NCBI GenBank assembly: GCA_021781255.1
Contig: JAJXXG010001247.1
Coordinates: 1 to 5,098 of the forward strand
Length of the DNA stretch: 5,098 nt
Direction: 5' to 3'
Origin: Acidobacteriota bacterium
GTDB taxonomy: Bacteria > Acidobacteriota > Terriglobia > Terriglobales > Acidobacteriaceae
Made by a program: the position numbers and the translations under genes. The notes under the pieces are model-generated. The model worked only from the letters and a program-made list of their open reading frames with translations. It was not told where the DNA came from and did not search any database. Positions 4,907 through 5,098 of the stretch are shown piece by piece. Position 1 is the stretch's first letter. The number at the start of each line of letters is the position of its first letter.

Positions 4907-5098
4907 TTAGAAGAGCCCCAGGTCGCCTTCCGGTGGCGGAGCGAACTTGAGCAGGCCCAGTTCGCCGGCCAGTCGTTCCAGCCGGGCACGTGTTGCCACC
5001 GAGGGCGGCACCAGCGGCAGACGCACCACATCTGTTGTGCGGCCCATCAGGTTGAGCACCGCCTTCACCGGTCCGGGGTTTGACTCCCAGAAGTTGGC
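4907..5098 (-). CDS. dapA: 4-Hydroxy-tetrahydrodipicolinate synthase, C-terminal part (start outside window)
   Basis: The last 63 residues and stop (TAA 4909-4907) of a gene entering from the right edge. The fragment starts [19 protein letters not shown], carrying the DapA-family signature F.E.NP.PVK..L...G. It continues with [20 protein letters not shown], matching the RLPL.P...... L..L motif near the end of DapA, and ends [17 protein letters not shown]. DapA (about 290-300 residues) condenses pyruvate with aspartate semialdehyde in the first committed step of diaminopimelate/lysine synthesis, in the cytosol. The active-site lysine and tyrosine lie upstream, outside the window. Related aldolases of the same superfamily (for example N-acetylneuraminate lyase) are less likely, because the NP.PVK and RLPL.P combination is typical of DapA. 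The roughly 12-residue tail after LGLLKF is slightly longer than in many homologues. Confidence 0.9.
   Translation of the reverse strand, partial: ANFWESNPGPVKAVLNLMGRTTDVVRLPLVPPSVATRARLERLAGELGLLKFAPPPEGDLGLF

Noticed and set aside
4611..4910. 99-residue plus-strand frame starting at GTG with a GGAG nearby
   Set aside because: Although a ribosome-site-like GGAG precedes the GTG, the product has no recognisable features and is antisense to the more protein-like membrane frame and to the region just after dapA.
1..5098. tRNA, rRNA, CRISPR, insertion sequence or phage elements
   Set aside because: No tRNA-like T-loop/acceptor pattern, no regular spaced repeats, no transposase or integrase motifs found on either strand.

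Overview
The window looks like a stretch of GC-rich bacterial chromosome, most likely from an acidobacterium (Acidobacteriota, Terriglobia/Acidobacteriaceae type). That placement is inferred from gene content. A secreted FecR-domain protein with an aromatic/glycine-rich tail and a DUF4382 plus DUF5666-like lipoprotein are both families I associate with that phylum. No rRNA or other strong phylogenetic marker is present.

Layout, left to right. (1) 1-485, minus: N-terminal 161 codons of a class V PLP aminotransferase (alanine-glyoxylate/serine-pyruvate type), running off the left edge. A nested dyad overlaps its likely promoter. (2) 761-1885, minus: exported FecR-domain protein with a roughly 110-residue Gly/Tyr/Phe-rich tail, followed by an intrinsic terminator at 695-738. 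(3) 1886-2162: divergent intergenic region with a 12-bp perfect palindrome and an 11-bp direct repeat. (4) 2163-2645, plus: YqeY/GatB-C-terminal-like protein, the only plus-strand gene. (5) 2716-2753: clear intrinsic terminator reading leftward for the next gene. (6) 2780-4183, minus: lipoprotein with a DUF4382 domain and DUF5666-like beta repeats. (7) 4184-4678: about 500 bp without a convincing gene, with a GC-rich hairpin near the lipoprotein start and an AT-rich island (about 28% GC over 4531-4610). (8) 4679-4813, minus: probable 44-residue single-span membrane protein not obviously belonging to a known family. (9) 4907-5098, minus: C-terminal 63 residues of dihydrodipicolinate synthase (dapA), running off the right edge.

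The genes do not form one pathway. Two are amino-acid metabolism genes (aminotransferase, dapA), one is an accessory tRNA-amidotransferase-like protein (YqeY), and two are envelope/secreted proteins of unknown role. Each main gene appears to be its own transcription unit, judged from the spacing, the terminators and the divergent or convergent arrangement. I see no mobile element, CRISPR array, tRNA or rRNA, and no convincing previously undescribed multi-gene system. The most notable items are the tiny membrane protein after dapA, the architectures of the two envelope proteins, and the structured non-coding regions.
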